Part shown: positions 9,494 to 20,770 of the stretch, piece by piece | Layout of the letters: every line of letters begins with the position of its first letter | Numbering within the stretch: position 1 is the stretch's first letter | Source: Myrmaecium sp. VS I D KN 1 | Taxonomy: Eukaryota; Ascomycota; Dothideomycetes; Valsariales; Valsariaceae | Length of the DNA stretch: 64,000 nt | Assembly: GCA_019775845.1 (NCBI GenBank) | Contig: JADQAV010000015.1 | Location: forward strand, 868,001 to 932,000 | Reading direction: 5' to 3' | Made by a program: the position numbers and the translations under genes | The notes under the pieces: model-generated | Told to the model about the DNA's origin: nothing | Databases searched by the model: none | Seen by the model: the letters and a program-made list of their open reading frames with translations, nothing else

Positions 9494-11565
9494 GGGGTCC
9501 TAACGTCGAACAAGCACCAACGAACGCCTTTATCTCGTGAACTCGCGACGATGCTGGCGGTGGTGGCGATGGCGAGGAAAGGTGAATCGCGGCGAGTCGA
9601 GGATGCGCGGCGAGATTGGAAAGACGTGTAAGCACCAAGTACGGAGTGGAGGGGAAAAGGATGGGGAGTGGGAGGGACGAAGGAGAGAAAGAAGCAAAGA
9701 AGACCCGAAAGTGGTAGCAAAGAGACGAGAGAAGAGTTCAGTAGAGAGACGAGGGAAGATGGAGGGATGAGAGAGAAGAGAGGGAGAGAGAATGAGAGAG
9801 AGAAAGAGAGAGAGAGAGAGAGGAAGAGAGGAAGAGAGGAAGAGAGGAAGAGAGGAAGAGAGGAAGGGCGGGATAAGCGATGGGAAGCTCTGGCAAGGCA
9901 CCTGGCAGGGCAGGGGGGAGGTGGGGGAACGGCTGACGGATGATGTATGTAGTACTACTAGTAGGTATGTATAGTACCTTAGGTACTATGTCGTCGTGGG
10001 TGCGGCTGAAGACGTTAGGTCGTTGCTGCCGCGAGGGTGAACTACTAGTAAGGTACTACTACACCTAGTATTTAGTAGTAATATTTATGTACCCAGATAC
10101 TACTAAGGTACTTACCTACTAGTACTTTGCTATATCAGATAGTAACTTGTCATGTAATATCGAACTGATCAATTTGGAACTTCCTTGGTATATATCTACG
10201 AATACAGAGGTGTGTCTACTACTACTACTACTTCTACCTACTACTACCTTATTGTCTTGAAATATGATGTCCGTCTCTGTTACTCCAAGTCCCAAGTGGT
10301 ACCTAGGTAGTAGGTAGGCGCCCGCTTGGTGGGGTCGAGTGGAGGGAGGGGCTGCGAGCGACACCCGTTGGAATGCGGGACCAGGGAGGGATGGAGCAGC
10401 AAGGCAGGTGCTTGCAAAAATGCCATGTATGCCAGTTCTTGGTACCGGTACTCTTACCTACAGTAGTAGTCGTAAGTTAACTTGAAGCCGGTCATTCATC
10501 CCGCACGTGTGGATAATTGAGTGGTTAAGCTGCACGCATATTGTCACCATACATATATAGGACCTAGTACTGTGTATAACTACTAGAGTATATATAGCAC
10601 AGTACTAGTATACAGCCCTCCTTGCCAGCAGTGATGGGATGGTTACGGATACTGTAAGATGAAGTACTAGTAAGTAGTAGATACAGTAAGTTACGGTACC
10701 TTATAGATTCCACCCCACTTAAGTTCTCCTCTCGTCTTTCGACTGGCATCTAATAAAATACATACTGCCGTGCGCCTCTCGTACGGGAGCAACCGAAGAT
10801 TAACTATCACGACCAGTCAACACCTCACCTCGAGCAAAAAGAGCAAAAATCGGCCCAACCCAAGCGGCCCAATGACCCTAGACGACATGATTGGTCGCCC
10901 AGCGGAATCGCCTTACTTAGCCGCGCGGTACCGGCCGGTGAAGATGCGCCGGCCGATGGGGACCGGGGTCCCGCCACTAATGGACCCCCACCCGGGCCCG
11001 TCTGCCCTCCCTCCCTTTGATGCTCCGATTGCCCCCCAGAGGTTGAAACCCCGTGCGGATGCAGCCTCCGCTGCCTCCCAGTTTCCATGGGGAGTTCCAC
11101 GGCGGTAGTTCTCCTCGGCAAGCGATGCTGGAGAGGAGCTACATACACTCATACACTTTACGTTCAAAAGCATATCCGCTTCTCACAGAAAAGCTGGCAC
11201 ATGGCCATCGAGCAGCAGCACCGTAAAGCTAGCTTTGGTTTTTAAAAGGGCGCCTGGACGACTCGCTACTTTAATTTGTATCTCAATTTTTCATGACCAC
11301 AAGGAAAGCGACTAAGAGCAAAGCAAGCAGGAAGGGCAGTGAAGCATTCGCATGATTGTCAACTCCATCCAAAGTAGCATGCTTTCAGTCGACAGGGAAA
11401 GGACGGGAGGGGAACCCTTCTGGTAAGACCCCTGCGTGCGCCTGACACCGTATCCTAAGCCCATGGGCACCCTCCACAGCGAGCAAGCTAGAAAAGCCGA
11501 GAGCCCATCAAGCGTACTGTGTAATCCCGATCAGGCACACAGCAAAGTATTGCGGGTAAAGGAAT
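9494..11565. other. Intergenic region between the WW-PhoD and 14-3-3 genes
   Basis: About 2.1 kb. It holds a GA microsatellite (own entry), then a long stretch (about 9945-10700) crowded with short TACTAG/GGTACC/CCTAGG words. A 112-residue open frame at 10770-11108 has a competing open frame on the other strand, no family resemblance and no splice context, so it was not called as a gene. The end near 11400-11565 is the 3' flank of the 14-3-3 gene. Confidence 0.55.
9720..9868 (+). repeat. GA-rich microsatellite with (GGAAGAGA)n
   Basis: Almost pure purine on the plus strand, beginning as irregular GAGA and ending in about six tandem copies of the 8-mer GGAAGAGA (about 9820-9867). It lies 230-375 bases upstream of the WW-PhoD start codon, so on that gene's strand it is a CT-rich tract of promoter or 5' leader. 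Confidence 0.9.
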
Positions 11566-12966
11566 TTAGGCCGCTGGCTGTGCTGCCGGCGTCTCCTCCG
11601 TCGCCTCGGTCGCAGCGGCTTTCTCTTCTGGACCCTTTTCCTCGGCCTTGGAGCCTTCAGGAGCCGCCTCTGCTTCGGCCCCGTCGGACGATGTCCAAAG
11701 AGTGAGATTATCACGGAGCAACTGCATGATCAAAGTGCTGTCGCGGTAGGACTCTTCGGACAAGGAGTCAAGTTCGGCAATGGCGTCATCGAAAGCTTGC
11801 TTGGCCAAATGGCAAGCGCGATCCGGAGAGTTCAGAATCTCGTAGTAGAACACAGAGAAGTTCAGCGCGAGACCCAAGCGGATGGGATGAGTAGGAGTGA
11901 GCTCCGTCTGGGCGACATCGGTAGCGGTCTGATGAGATAAGGATTGTATCAGCAGGGGCAGTCGGCAACAATAGAAGATGTACGAGGGTTCTACCTTGTA
12001 CGCCTCGTGGGCGGCGGTGGCAGCAACTTTACGCTTTTCGCCAGATGCAAACTCAGCCAGATAGCGGTGGTAGTCTCCCTTCCTAGAAGCAAGTTTAGTG
12101 TGTTGGGCGTCAGGAAGCCTACAGCTGGAGCAGAACGCTATGAAAGACCATGCCGTTGGAACTTACATCTTGTGATAGAAGACCTTTGACTCTCCAGACT
12201 CAGCCTTGGGAATGAGATACTCATCCAGCACATCCAACACGTCCTGGCAGACCTTCTCAAGCTCCGCCTCGATCTTCTGGCGATATTCACGGATGGTAGC
12301 GACATGCTTCTCGCTGCCCTTGGACTCCTCCTTCTGCTCGATGGAGGAGATTATACGCCATGAAGCACGACGGGTGCCAACGACATTCTTGTAAGCCACC
12401 GAGAGAAGGTTACGCTCATCGACGGTTAACTCTCCGCCGAGCTGAAAGCTATCGTTAGAAAAGGATCGAAAAACGGGGGTTGGTGCGGTTTCGGCTGGAT
12501 TGAGATGGGAAAGGTGAGGGGTTGTGTAGGTCTCGTTATGGTCTTATCGTACCTTTGCAACTTCCTGTGATACGCGTCAGCGAAGGTTCAAATGACTGCT
12601 ACACTCAACTGATGGCGATGTCCTACCTTCATGTATGTTACCATCTCTGAGGTTGCCGGTGGTCAGCAAATCTCACTGGTATCGGAAGGTGAAGTGGGGA
12701 ACGTACCATCGTAACGCTCAGCCTGCTCGCAGAGCCGGGCAAGGAAGGTTTTGCTATTTCTGCGTCAATAATCGTGGATTCAACAGTCAGGAGGAAGTGT
12801 ACCTTTCGCGCTGCAGCATACAGACGTTAGTAATGTTGTCGCAAGGAAATGTGTCGTGCGAACGGCGACAGTCGGGTAGAGGGGTGCAACATCCCGCCAG
12901 AGCGGCGGAGTGCAGGGAAGGGGGGAGGGGTGTGCAAAGGGGAAGAAGGCTTACCTCGTTGGCCAT
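11566..12966 (-). CDS. 14-3-3 protein (Bmh1/Bmh2 family), split by microexons
   Basis: Eight exons: 12966-12955, 12810-12803, 12753-12707, 12646-12627, 12564-12553, 12441-12167, 12082-11995 and 11928-11566; total 825 bases, 274 residues. The protein begins [20 protein letters not shown] and carries the canonical blocks [52 protein letters not shown] and [19 protein letters not shown]-like TLWTSSDG. The C-terminal tail is Glu/Ala-rich, as usual. 14-3-3 dimers bind phosphoserine/threonine partners in the cytoplasm and nucleus. The first five coding exons are only 12, 8, 47, 20 and 12 bases; each was placed from AG/GT borders and the conserved protein sequence, and all phases agree. The 8-base exon is the least certain. 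Confidence 0.95.
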
Positions 12967-14209
12967 CTTCGATCTCAGGAGAAGCGTGGGCGAGAAGGGT
13001 ATCGAGGATATGAAGGGCTCGCAAGTGGGCGGATGCAGCTGGGAGTAATCGCGGTAGTGGTTGGTAGAGGGTGTGTGTTGTTGTAGTGGGAAGGAGATAG
13101 GGCGAGGTGAGGTTGTTTAGGAGGGTGGGAAGGGTAAGTTGCCCGGTGCTTCTGGGCTGGCTTTTGAAGCGAGCAGATGGATGGTCACAGCGAAAAGGAC
13201 GCTGGGGACTTCCGCCTTGCAGTCCAACGACTCATCTGCAGCACAGATCAGTTCACAGCAAAACGGCTTGACGCAACCGATAAAGACGCTTGCAAACCCC
13301 TCATTAGCATTCCAACACAAGCCTTTACAAGCCTTTACAAGCCTTTAAACAGAGCAGCAAGCAACGGCCCTGCATCTGCTTCGTACTGTCAGGGTATCGC
13401 AGATTACGTTCGATCAGTTTGTCGTTTATTACCGGACTATTCACGGTAACTTATGACTACTGGTAGTTACTGGTACCTAGTTCCCTACAGCACGTGCAGT
13501 GCATGTGATAGACGGGAAAAAGGGACTTCAGTGCTCTCTCCTTTGCAAAGGCCCGACCTTCCTCACTGTATACATATACCAGGCAGTAGGTGGGTACAGT
13601 ATGTTGAGCATCACGTTCCTCGCGTATACAACGCATCTCCCCTGTATATAGCTTGCTCGAAGCGCGCAAACACTGTACAGAGGCCCAGCCATGTGAATCG
13701 CAACGACATCTGTGACAAACCGCCGACATCAGCTGCCGCAGTACCCAAACTCGCCTCGACGCTCAGCCCAGACCGTCCTTAGCCGCACGATCTTTCAGCT
13801 CCAATTCAACCTAGAGAGACTGTGGGCGGACGCCGTGCGCGAGCGCCGTGGCCGCAGTCGCGATCATATTGTCGCGTACTGAAGATATGGTCCTTCGGTC
13901 AAGGACGGATAGGTCCGATTGACCATGGTGCTTCATAAGACGAAAAGTTTCCGCTCCCCTACTGATCGTGAAGTATCGATCTGCGTGGTAATGATTTCGC
14001 TACGCGCCCCTGTTCAACCTGTACTCGCTCTTACTGCATGACATCTGTATGGTCAATAACTCGGATTTCGCCCTCTTGGGACAATGTCCTCAAATGCCTA
14101 ACAGCCCTGCAGACTTCTTGGGTCGCGTTTCTCATGGCTTCATGGGGCTCTCCTACCCTGCCTCAATTTCGACTGGCACCGTGATACTGCAATACTTTGC
14201 GAATACATG
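12967..14209. other. Intergenic region upstream of the 14-3-3 gene
   Basis: About 1.24 kb. It contains the 14-3-3 promoter and the downstream flank of the DUF1640 gene, plus three tandem copies of ACAAGCCTTT at 13318-13347. Open frames at 13453-13782 and on the opposite strand look like chance; no gene called. Confidence 0.55.
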
Positions 14210-15150
14210 TTACATAAGTAGACGCCAGGCACCCAATATAAGTGCAGCGGTACCGGTACACACACCCCTTGTTCACTTGTTAGTACTTGCTTCGTAATCT
14301 GACACGGTTTGGGTAGACAGAGGACATACATTAGCCACTGGAGTGTGGAAAACTTGACTGCTTCAAGCTTCTCTCTCAGCACGGCTGTTTCCTGCTCGAT
14401 TCTGGTTTCGGTCTCCTTTATCTTGAGGTCCTGCGCGTTCGCTTCCTCTCGTATCCTCCCTTTCTCCAGATTCAGGTCAAGCCGCACCGATGCTTGAGTC
14501 CTCTGGATTTCGTCGCGCAACCTGGAATTTAATTTCGCAAGCTCATTTGTCAGCCTTTCGTGAGATGTGCGCGTGAGTGCGGCTTCGGTGGAATCCGCGG
14601 TGAGCAGCTCCGAGCGGAGTTTGGCAAAGTCGACTTTCTGCGTATATGTTGCTTTTTCCTGGTCCTCCCTCAGGACCATCGTGCGAGTCAGGTTCTGAAT
14701 ACTTCAAGATCATCAGCATGGTACAAGTGCGGAACCTAACTAAGCTGCTACGTACCTTTCTTCTATGACGTCTCCGAGCACCTTCATCATGGCGACTGCT
14801 TGCTCCTCGGTGAACCCCTCCTCCTTCAAGCGCTGCACGAATTTCAGGGTGTCGAAATGATGGTCGCGAGCTGGCCTCGGGGTACTACTGAATCTACGGT
14901 CACTACTGGCCCAGGTCTGCGCTGTCTGTGCAATACCATAGCGAGGCCTGAACGCCCGAATGGATTGACCAGCAGCTGTGGACAGCTTCGCGACAGATCG
15001 AAGGTCTGTCCTGCGATGCACCGAGCAAGGTAAGTTGCTGCGACCCTTGAGGGCAGTCCATGGCTTCGCAGGGCCAGATGCCGAGAGTTGGAGGTCTGCG
15101 CTGTTGAGGAGTCTAGACACATGAATCCTTGAACCAAGGGAAGCATGCAT
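14210..15150 (-). CDS. Mitochondrial coiled-coil protein, DUF1640 (Fmp32/MCUR1-like)
   Basis: Three exons: 15150-14756, 14701-14330 and 14267-14210, 274 residues. The N-terminal ~100 residues are Arg/Ser-rich, as in a mitochondrial presequence. The family block HHFDTLKFVQRLKEEGFTEE is followed by EEQAVAMMKVLGDVIEE, then a long coiled coil (about 160-245), and the last exon supplies a C-terminal membrane segment, GVCTGTAALILGAWRLLM. Yeast Fmp32 is a mitochondrial membrane protein linked to cytochrome oxidase assembly, and the animal relative MCUR1 to calcium uptake; the role here is inferred. The start at 15150 is the first ATG after a likely donor (GTACGT) at about 15228, which may mark an untranslated or alternative first exon; an upstream start is possible. 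Confidence 0.85.
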
Positions 15151-15420
15151 GGCGGGAACAATATATGAGGAAGGCGGAAACCCAGTGAAGAGAAGGCGAG
15201 GTGTATGTGTATAGGTCTGGTACGTACCTGAAGGACGCAAGGCACGGTGCCACGGTAAGGTAGTTATGGGCGCGCGGGGCAAAAGATCGGGGTTGTCCGC
15301 CGCCTTCTGACGCCGTTCCACACGCACCATGGATCTCCGGGAACGGCACATCCCACTTTCCCACTTTCTTCACCGAACCTCAAATCCACATGCCCTGTAC
15401 CTAGCCACAGTGCTCTACCA
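15151..15420. promoter_or_regulatory. Bidirectional promoter between the DUF1640 gene and DPH4
   Basis: 270 bases separate the divergent start codons, so both promoters and leaders must share this segment. No core element stands out clearly. Confidence 0.5.
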
Positions 15421-15963
15421 ATGCCGGTCCGAGACACGCATCTGACCAGGGACCTATACGCTGTACTGAACCTGCCGTCCCCCGCTTCGACCTCGCATAG
15501 CACCGGACCGCCATTGTCCACTGCTGAGATCAAAAGCGCGTATCGCGCCGCACTTTTACGATGTCACCCCGACAAGCATACACCCCAGACATCATATTTA
15601 GAATCAGCATCCGAAGCCGTGTATACGATCGACGAGGTGATTGAGGCGTATCAAACACTCGCTTCCCCCGAAAAAAGGCGCGAATACGACCGGGCATTGG
15701 TCTTAGCGGCCAAACGTCGAAAGGATCAAAAAGGCCTTCCCGGCGGTGTTGCACCGGCACCGGAGGCCATTGATCTCGATGACCTGCCTTACGACGAGAA
15801 TTGCGAAGTCTGGTACCGCTCATGCAGATGTGGAGCTGAGAGGGGATACCTCTTCACCGAAAAAGAGTTAGAGGCAGAAATCGAGGCAGGAGAGCTACTA
15901 GTGGGGTGCAGTGGCTGTAGTTTATGGATCAAGGTTCTATTTGGAATAACTATAGACGACTGA
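15421..15963 (+). CDS. DPH4: Diphthamide biosynthesis J-protein with CSL zinc domain (Dph4)
   Basis: Single exon of 180 residues. A J domain occupies about residues 8-100 (DLYAVLNLPSP, HPD within RCHPDKH, KRREYDRAL). The C-terminal CSL-type zinc domain is visible at about 125-175, with CRCG and CSGCSLW supplying four cysteines. Dph4 (human DNAJC24) supports the first step of diphthamide synthesis on elongation factor 2, with Dph1/2/3; this is family knowledge. The insertion HSTGPPLST inside the first J helix region is modest. The reading frame ends KVLFGITIDD at a TGA. It shares a 270-base promoter region with the DUF1640 gene. Confidence 0.92.
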   Translation: MPVRDTHLTRDLYAVLNLPSPASTSHSTGPPLSTAEIKSAYRAALLRCHPDKHTPQTSYLESASEAVYTIDEVIEAYQTLASPEKRREYDRALVLAAKRRKDQKGLPGGVAPAPEAIDLDDLPYDENCEVWYRSCRCGAERGYLFTEKELEAEIEAGELLVGCSGCSLWIKVLFGITIDD

Positions 15964-16434
15964 GAACTCGGCGGCCGGACGTACCGGATGTTTTCTCCGA
16001 GCAGCACGACACCAGCAACCACATCGCAAGCCTGTTAGATGAACGACCATGGTGCACTCTTCTCCTGAACAGCTCGATAGCCTACTGGACGGAGTGCTAG
16101 TCCCGGGATCAAATAGTATCCTAACAAGATCTTGATAGTTTGGGAGCTCAGAGGATTGCGTGATGCCTTCTTCAATAGCGAGTGACCTGCTGCAGAGCCC
16201 TCTACTTGGGAATATAAAGTGGTTAAAGTACAGTCATGCATCACAAGCGGGGTGTTGTCAGCCTGTTCAAAGCCTTTCGAGCTTAGGATGCCTAGGCTGT
16301 TTGGCGCCGTGCTGGCACTGTACAGTCTATCTGAAGACATCAAATTCGATGTACGTTCTGTCAACTGCCAACAGTCTCTTACGAACCTCGCGGAGACAAG
16401 TCAGGCCGTCTCCAGGAGGTGTCAAGAGAAAGTG
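15964..16434. other. Convergent intergenic stretch, no gene seen
   Basis: About 470 bases between the converging DPH4 and zinc-cluster regulator genes. Only short chance open frames; nothing recognised. Confidence 0.5.
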
Positions 16435-18575
16435 TCAGGATGAAGGCGGGTACCAAAATGACAACAAAAACCTCGCGACGAGACGCGCTGTATATCTGGT
16501 TTCGTTACTATGGCGGACTGGGATGTGCTGCTTCATCAGTAGGAATTCCGCTATGAAATAAAGCTATTAGTCCAGGCCATTCGTGTTGATCAGAACAATG
16601 CGAGCTTACTTTTCTCCCCGACTAGGTTGCTCACACTTTTCACGAAGCGAACGGACTGCTCATCCTTCAATTTCCCGCACCAGTCCAGTTCTACGTTGTC
16701 AATGTCGCGTAAGGGATTACCGGTCCGGTTGTATTTCCATCGGAAGATAGCAAGGATGAAAGAAAACCTGTCGTCAATCAACCGACAAGCCTCCTCCGCC
16801 TCCCGTTCAGCCGCTTGTTGTGAAATGAGGTTCTGCTGGGCTTTGGTGTCCATGCAGTAATGGATGGTTTTCTGATTGTCCTCGTGCGCCATCGCCAGAC
16901 CCAGCACAGCACAAAACGCCGCAGTCCACTTTTCACATCCTTTACTGCTCTTCAACACCTGTTGAAGCTTGTTAAGAACATCCCGCATGATATTCGTCTG
17001 CAGGCGGGAGAAGAAATACTTGATTTGACGTTGCGTCATGCGAGGACAACAATGAGGGGAGTAATGGTCGGGATGGTACTGTCGAAGCTTCGGAAGAATA
17101 TGCTCCCTAGTATTCTCATCGAGAGTGATAGAACGGCCCATTATGTATGTGACTACAAGGAGCCGATAAACGTCCTCGAGGAGCTTGGCTTCGTCCTTTG
17201 CTTTGGGCTTCAGCTGAAGCATACTTTTGAAGAGGCGCAACTGGAAATCATCCGTCTCATCGGTGAAGAGCAGCCGTCCAAACTCGGGCAGGTGTCCTCT
17301 CACCACTTCGTTGATGTAACTGTCGTATTTACGCTGGTCTTTCGGGTTGATATGGATGAGACCAATGGGAGGCGACCGGATCACCTTGCGGGTGCTCGTT
17401 CCCGACTTCGGATCTATGTCGTACTGCCATTGTCGGAGCAGCTCGGGCGTCTTGGGCACAAACTCGTAAACCTTGCAGGGAATCAAGGGAAGATTCTTCC
17501 CACAGGTTAGACTGATGTTGATCTCGACTCTGCCCCACTGCCCTATATTTCGCGCTACGAAGTGTTGTAAGACAGCATCTTCGTGGATAGACGTCATCAG
17601 GCTGGGTACAAAGCACTCAGTAAGTTCCTTCAGGTGCGTGCGGGTACAGCCGAGTCCATGTTCTCCTGTATTCGGGCGCTGAGCTCGCTTGATACACCTG
17701 TCACAGACGGTTCCAGGACCGCACTTGTCACGCTGAAGCACGCAGTGCCAGCATGCTGAAATTTTCCTCATGACACTGGCCTCTGCTGCCACCTCTGGCT
17801 CCAAGTGAGATCCGAGGAGTCTGCCTCCAGGCCGGTTGTGGCTTGGTCTCCGAATCCTCGCCGCAGATCGATGACCCAACGCCTCACGAGGTGATCTGCC
17901 GCGTTCGACTCTTCGTCTCGCATCTGGGGGGCGGCGGGAAGTGGAGGACATTGCGGATATTATGTTATGCTCCTGGATAAACTCCAAATCAAGGGCCTGC
18001 CTATTGAAGAAACCCCCGAGGCAGTGGCTATCAGACAATGGCGGAGATGGGCTGCAAGTCTCTGCTGGCGCTCGTGGAGAGTTTTTACAAAGCGCGCCTG
18101 CACTCCCTTTCAATGCGAACGACGTGTGCGTCGACGCAGTAGTGCAGGGCCGTTCGATTTCGACACGTTCTGATGGGGTTGAGGAAACGTCGCGACGATA
18201 GAAGGAGTTATCGACTTGTGCGGCTATGCCGTCCTCTGTGCTCAGAGCTTGCGAGGGACCCTCATAGATCATTTCATCTCGATCCGCTAAATGCGATACG
18301 TGACCATACCCGGAGTCTGCATCCAGTCCAGACGTTGGCCAGCGTCCATTGTACTGGACACGAATGATTGAGTATTCCGGATCGAATATCACTGTGTCCG
18401 ACTGCGGTTGGAAAGAGTGCCTAGGCCGTCCTACAGCTGTCCACGGATCCTGCTCCGGAGGTTGCATGATGTAAGAGTTCGGAAACGGCATAAGAGAGGC
18501 TGACAGAGGCGGTAAATTTCCCCATGATTCATGGTCTGCTTGGTCCTGAGAGGAGCTCGCAGTCGCGCTTTTCAT
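16435..18575 (-). CDS. Zn(II)2Cys6-type transcriptional regulator
   Basis: Two exons in this model, 18575-16610 and 16550-16435 (intron GTAAGC...TAG with a CTAAT branch site), 693 residues from the ATG at 18575. The first ~260 residues are disordered. A zinc cluster lies near residue 275: CWHC, six residues, C, five, CDRC, then 15 residues before the sixth Cys, which is longer than the common 6-9. Downstream helices (KYFFSRLQTNIMRDVLNKLQ and following) resemble the C-terminal region of many fungal C6-finger proteins. Target genes cannot be told. The frame is open and codon-like upstream of the ATG to about 18608, where an acceptor (TTTCGTAG) sits, so the true start is probably in an upstream exon; the exon proposed at 18762-19200 does not join in phase. 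Confidence 0.75.
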
Positions 18576-18761
18576 GCCTGAACATTCGTATAAGTAGTCC
18601 GCACCGGTCTACGAAAGGAGTTTACAGGTAAGAAATGCAAGGATGGAAAGAAAGAAATAGAGCCCAAATCTGCGTAAGAGGAGGAGACCTTGGGGTGCAG
18701 GAGTAAGACAGGTAGGATTCAGCAAACAAGAGGGCCAACGTTGAGCAAGAGACAACAGTAC

Positions 18762-19200
18762 CTGTGAACATATGGCTTGCAACGTTGCTCTGGTCGAAAG
18801 ATAGCGGCCATAATCCGGAGAAAGAGGACTGGTCCTGACGGTGAGCTTCTGTGGACAGCACGACCGCATCTGTCGGGTCTATAATGTCGTAGTCCGCAGT
18901 ATGGGCGGATTGGGGAGAGGCAGACGGACTGTCCGAGTCGAACTCGGTACCTGTCGTTGGCGGAGATTGGCTCTGATGGTGCGATGGGCCAGCGATCCTG
19001 TCTGCTATGTCTGGACCGTTTGGCATAGGCAATCCCCCAGCCCACCTTCGGGTGGCCGGAGAAGCCCTGAACTCATCGCTGGGGACGTCGGGTTGTACGT
19101 GGACGAAGGACAGGTCGCTGCCCTCATACGGCCAGGAGGGAAACGAGGAGCTCATGAGGCCAATGCTCTCGTGCGCGGGATGCTGAAGATGGGCGGACAT
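18762..19200 (-). CDS. Probable upstream exon of the zinc-cluster regulator (junction unresolved)
   Basis: An open frame from the ATG at 19200 encodes a disordered Ser/Pro/Asp-rich stretch starting MSAHLQHPAHESIGLMSSSF and including SDSPSASPQSAHTADYD, in style like a fungal regulator N-terminus. A good donor (CAG|GTACTG) lies at 18762/18761. Joining it to the acceptor at 18608 gives the wrong phase for the downstream frame by my count, so a different donor, a missed microexon, or a separate small gene is possible. No domain recognised. Confidence 0.4.
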
Positions 19201-20770
19201 GTCTGCCGGGAACTACAGCAGCTCCCAGCCTTGCCGAGTCCGGTAGTTAGAAAGACGACCACGGCGTTCTGAGCAACGGAAACGCAAAGCGCAGGCCTGA
19301 AATCGTCCGAGCAAGCGGGGGAATACAGTGTCAGGTAACTAGAAACAAGAAGCTGAAGAGCGGTATGACAACCGAGGCAGCTATCCAGGGCAGGCCGAAG
19401 AGTGATTGAGGTTGAAATAAGAAAAGGAAGGTGGGGAAGGTGTTACACCATCGTGCGGCTGAAGACCGACCAGAAGCTGCAAGCCTCTCGGGTCTGCCTG
19501 GCCGCCTATCCTCCTTCGCCGTCTGTCTGTCTGTCCGTCTCTCCGTCTCTCCGTCTCTTTCTCTCTCTCTCCCCCTTATTCTCGCTCCTCCAGTGTGTGT
19601 TGGTGTGTGTACCGCAACCGGCTCTCAATGGCCAGCGCAAGCACGCATCGCTCACCAGCGACGAAGACGACTGGAAGAGTGCCGCTAACGCAACTCATCT
19701 CACCGGTCTGGTCGGACCAGGGATTCGAGCGCTGACGACATGGTCGGACGTGATACAACAAGATCAGGGAGGCCGACGAATGACGACCGGACGACGGTGA
19801 GATGCGTCGGAGTTCCAGGTATGTATGTAAGTACCTACTAGGTTTGTACAGTACGAATACCTCTGTGCGGGTGGCGGGAGCGTCGACGTCGAGAAGGAGA
19901 CGGCACATGGCGAGGAACTACTGGGGCCCCTCCCGCCTTCCAGAATGCCCGTCACAACTTAGCCGACCGGATGCGATGGGATCCTCCACTTCTGCATCGC
20001 CGTCGCGAAATCGAAGATGACTTGCAGCTACATACTCGTTAGCTACCGCATGAGGGACTGGCCTCGGTGCCTCGCGATGGTGAAGGGACGCATTGGGCAG
20101 AAATACTAGGAATATGTCGCGGTTCGACGTGGAACTCTCAGCTTGCAAGCTGACAGGCTGGTGGGCTTGCAGGAAGGAGGAAGCCACACCCGATGTCCAT
20201 TGCCGGGCACGGTAGGTCGCTATCCTCGTCTGCCCGAGGAGTACGAATTTATCTCGGGCCTGCGGCCAGTGGGTTATCTCAAGTCACGAGCAGGTCCATG
20301 GCGCTTACATCGTCGGCTCGGACACCTTGCCATGCACGCCCTCCGTTTAGGATCCAATGCCAGTGGTGCCAACAGTGCGCCAACACATAGCACATTCCCA
20401 TCGACGATGAGAGTCCTATCCCACTTTACGCTTCCAAGGATGTTCTGAACAACTCCTGTCGGCGGGCTTTGTCCAGTCGCCGCGCTCCAGGAGAAAAGAA
20501 GTGGAATCAAGCCCGCCAGAAGGAATCGCAATCCACGGTCGAGGAACTAGAAGGCAGAAAGTCTCTGATTAAATACACCTCTTACAACACGCATACGAGA
20601 ACCAGTGTACTGTAATATGCAGGGCCTGACCTTCTCGATCGACTGCCCCAAGCCTCCTCTATTCTTTACTGATTGTCGCAAGTAGCCTTTACGAAGTACG
20701 GAGTTCTCTAAGCATTCACCGCCCGCCTACAATTACGTCGACCTCGTATAAACAGCCAGAAATATCGCAT
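19201..20770. other. Gene-poor stretch upstream of the zinc-cluster regulator
   Basis: About 1.6 kb holding the regulator's promoter, a CTGTC/CCGTCT/CTCT pyrimidine tract at about 19521-19575, and several open frames on both strands with no family resemblance. No RNA gene accepted. Confidence 0.5.

Noticed and set aside
10741-10818. GACTGG ... CCAGTC inverted pair suggesting a small RNA
   Set aside because: Only six paired bases over about 78 bases; expected by chance.
10770-11108. 112-residue open frame near the 14-3-3 3' side
   Set aside because: A comparable frame exists on the other strand, no recognised domain, and flanking sequence is repeat-like.
19715-19745. GGATTCGAGC box resembling a tRNA T arm
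   Set aside because: No acceptor or D-stem partner upstream in the expected spacing.
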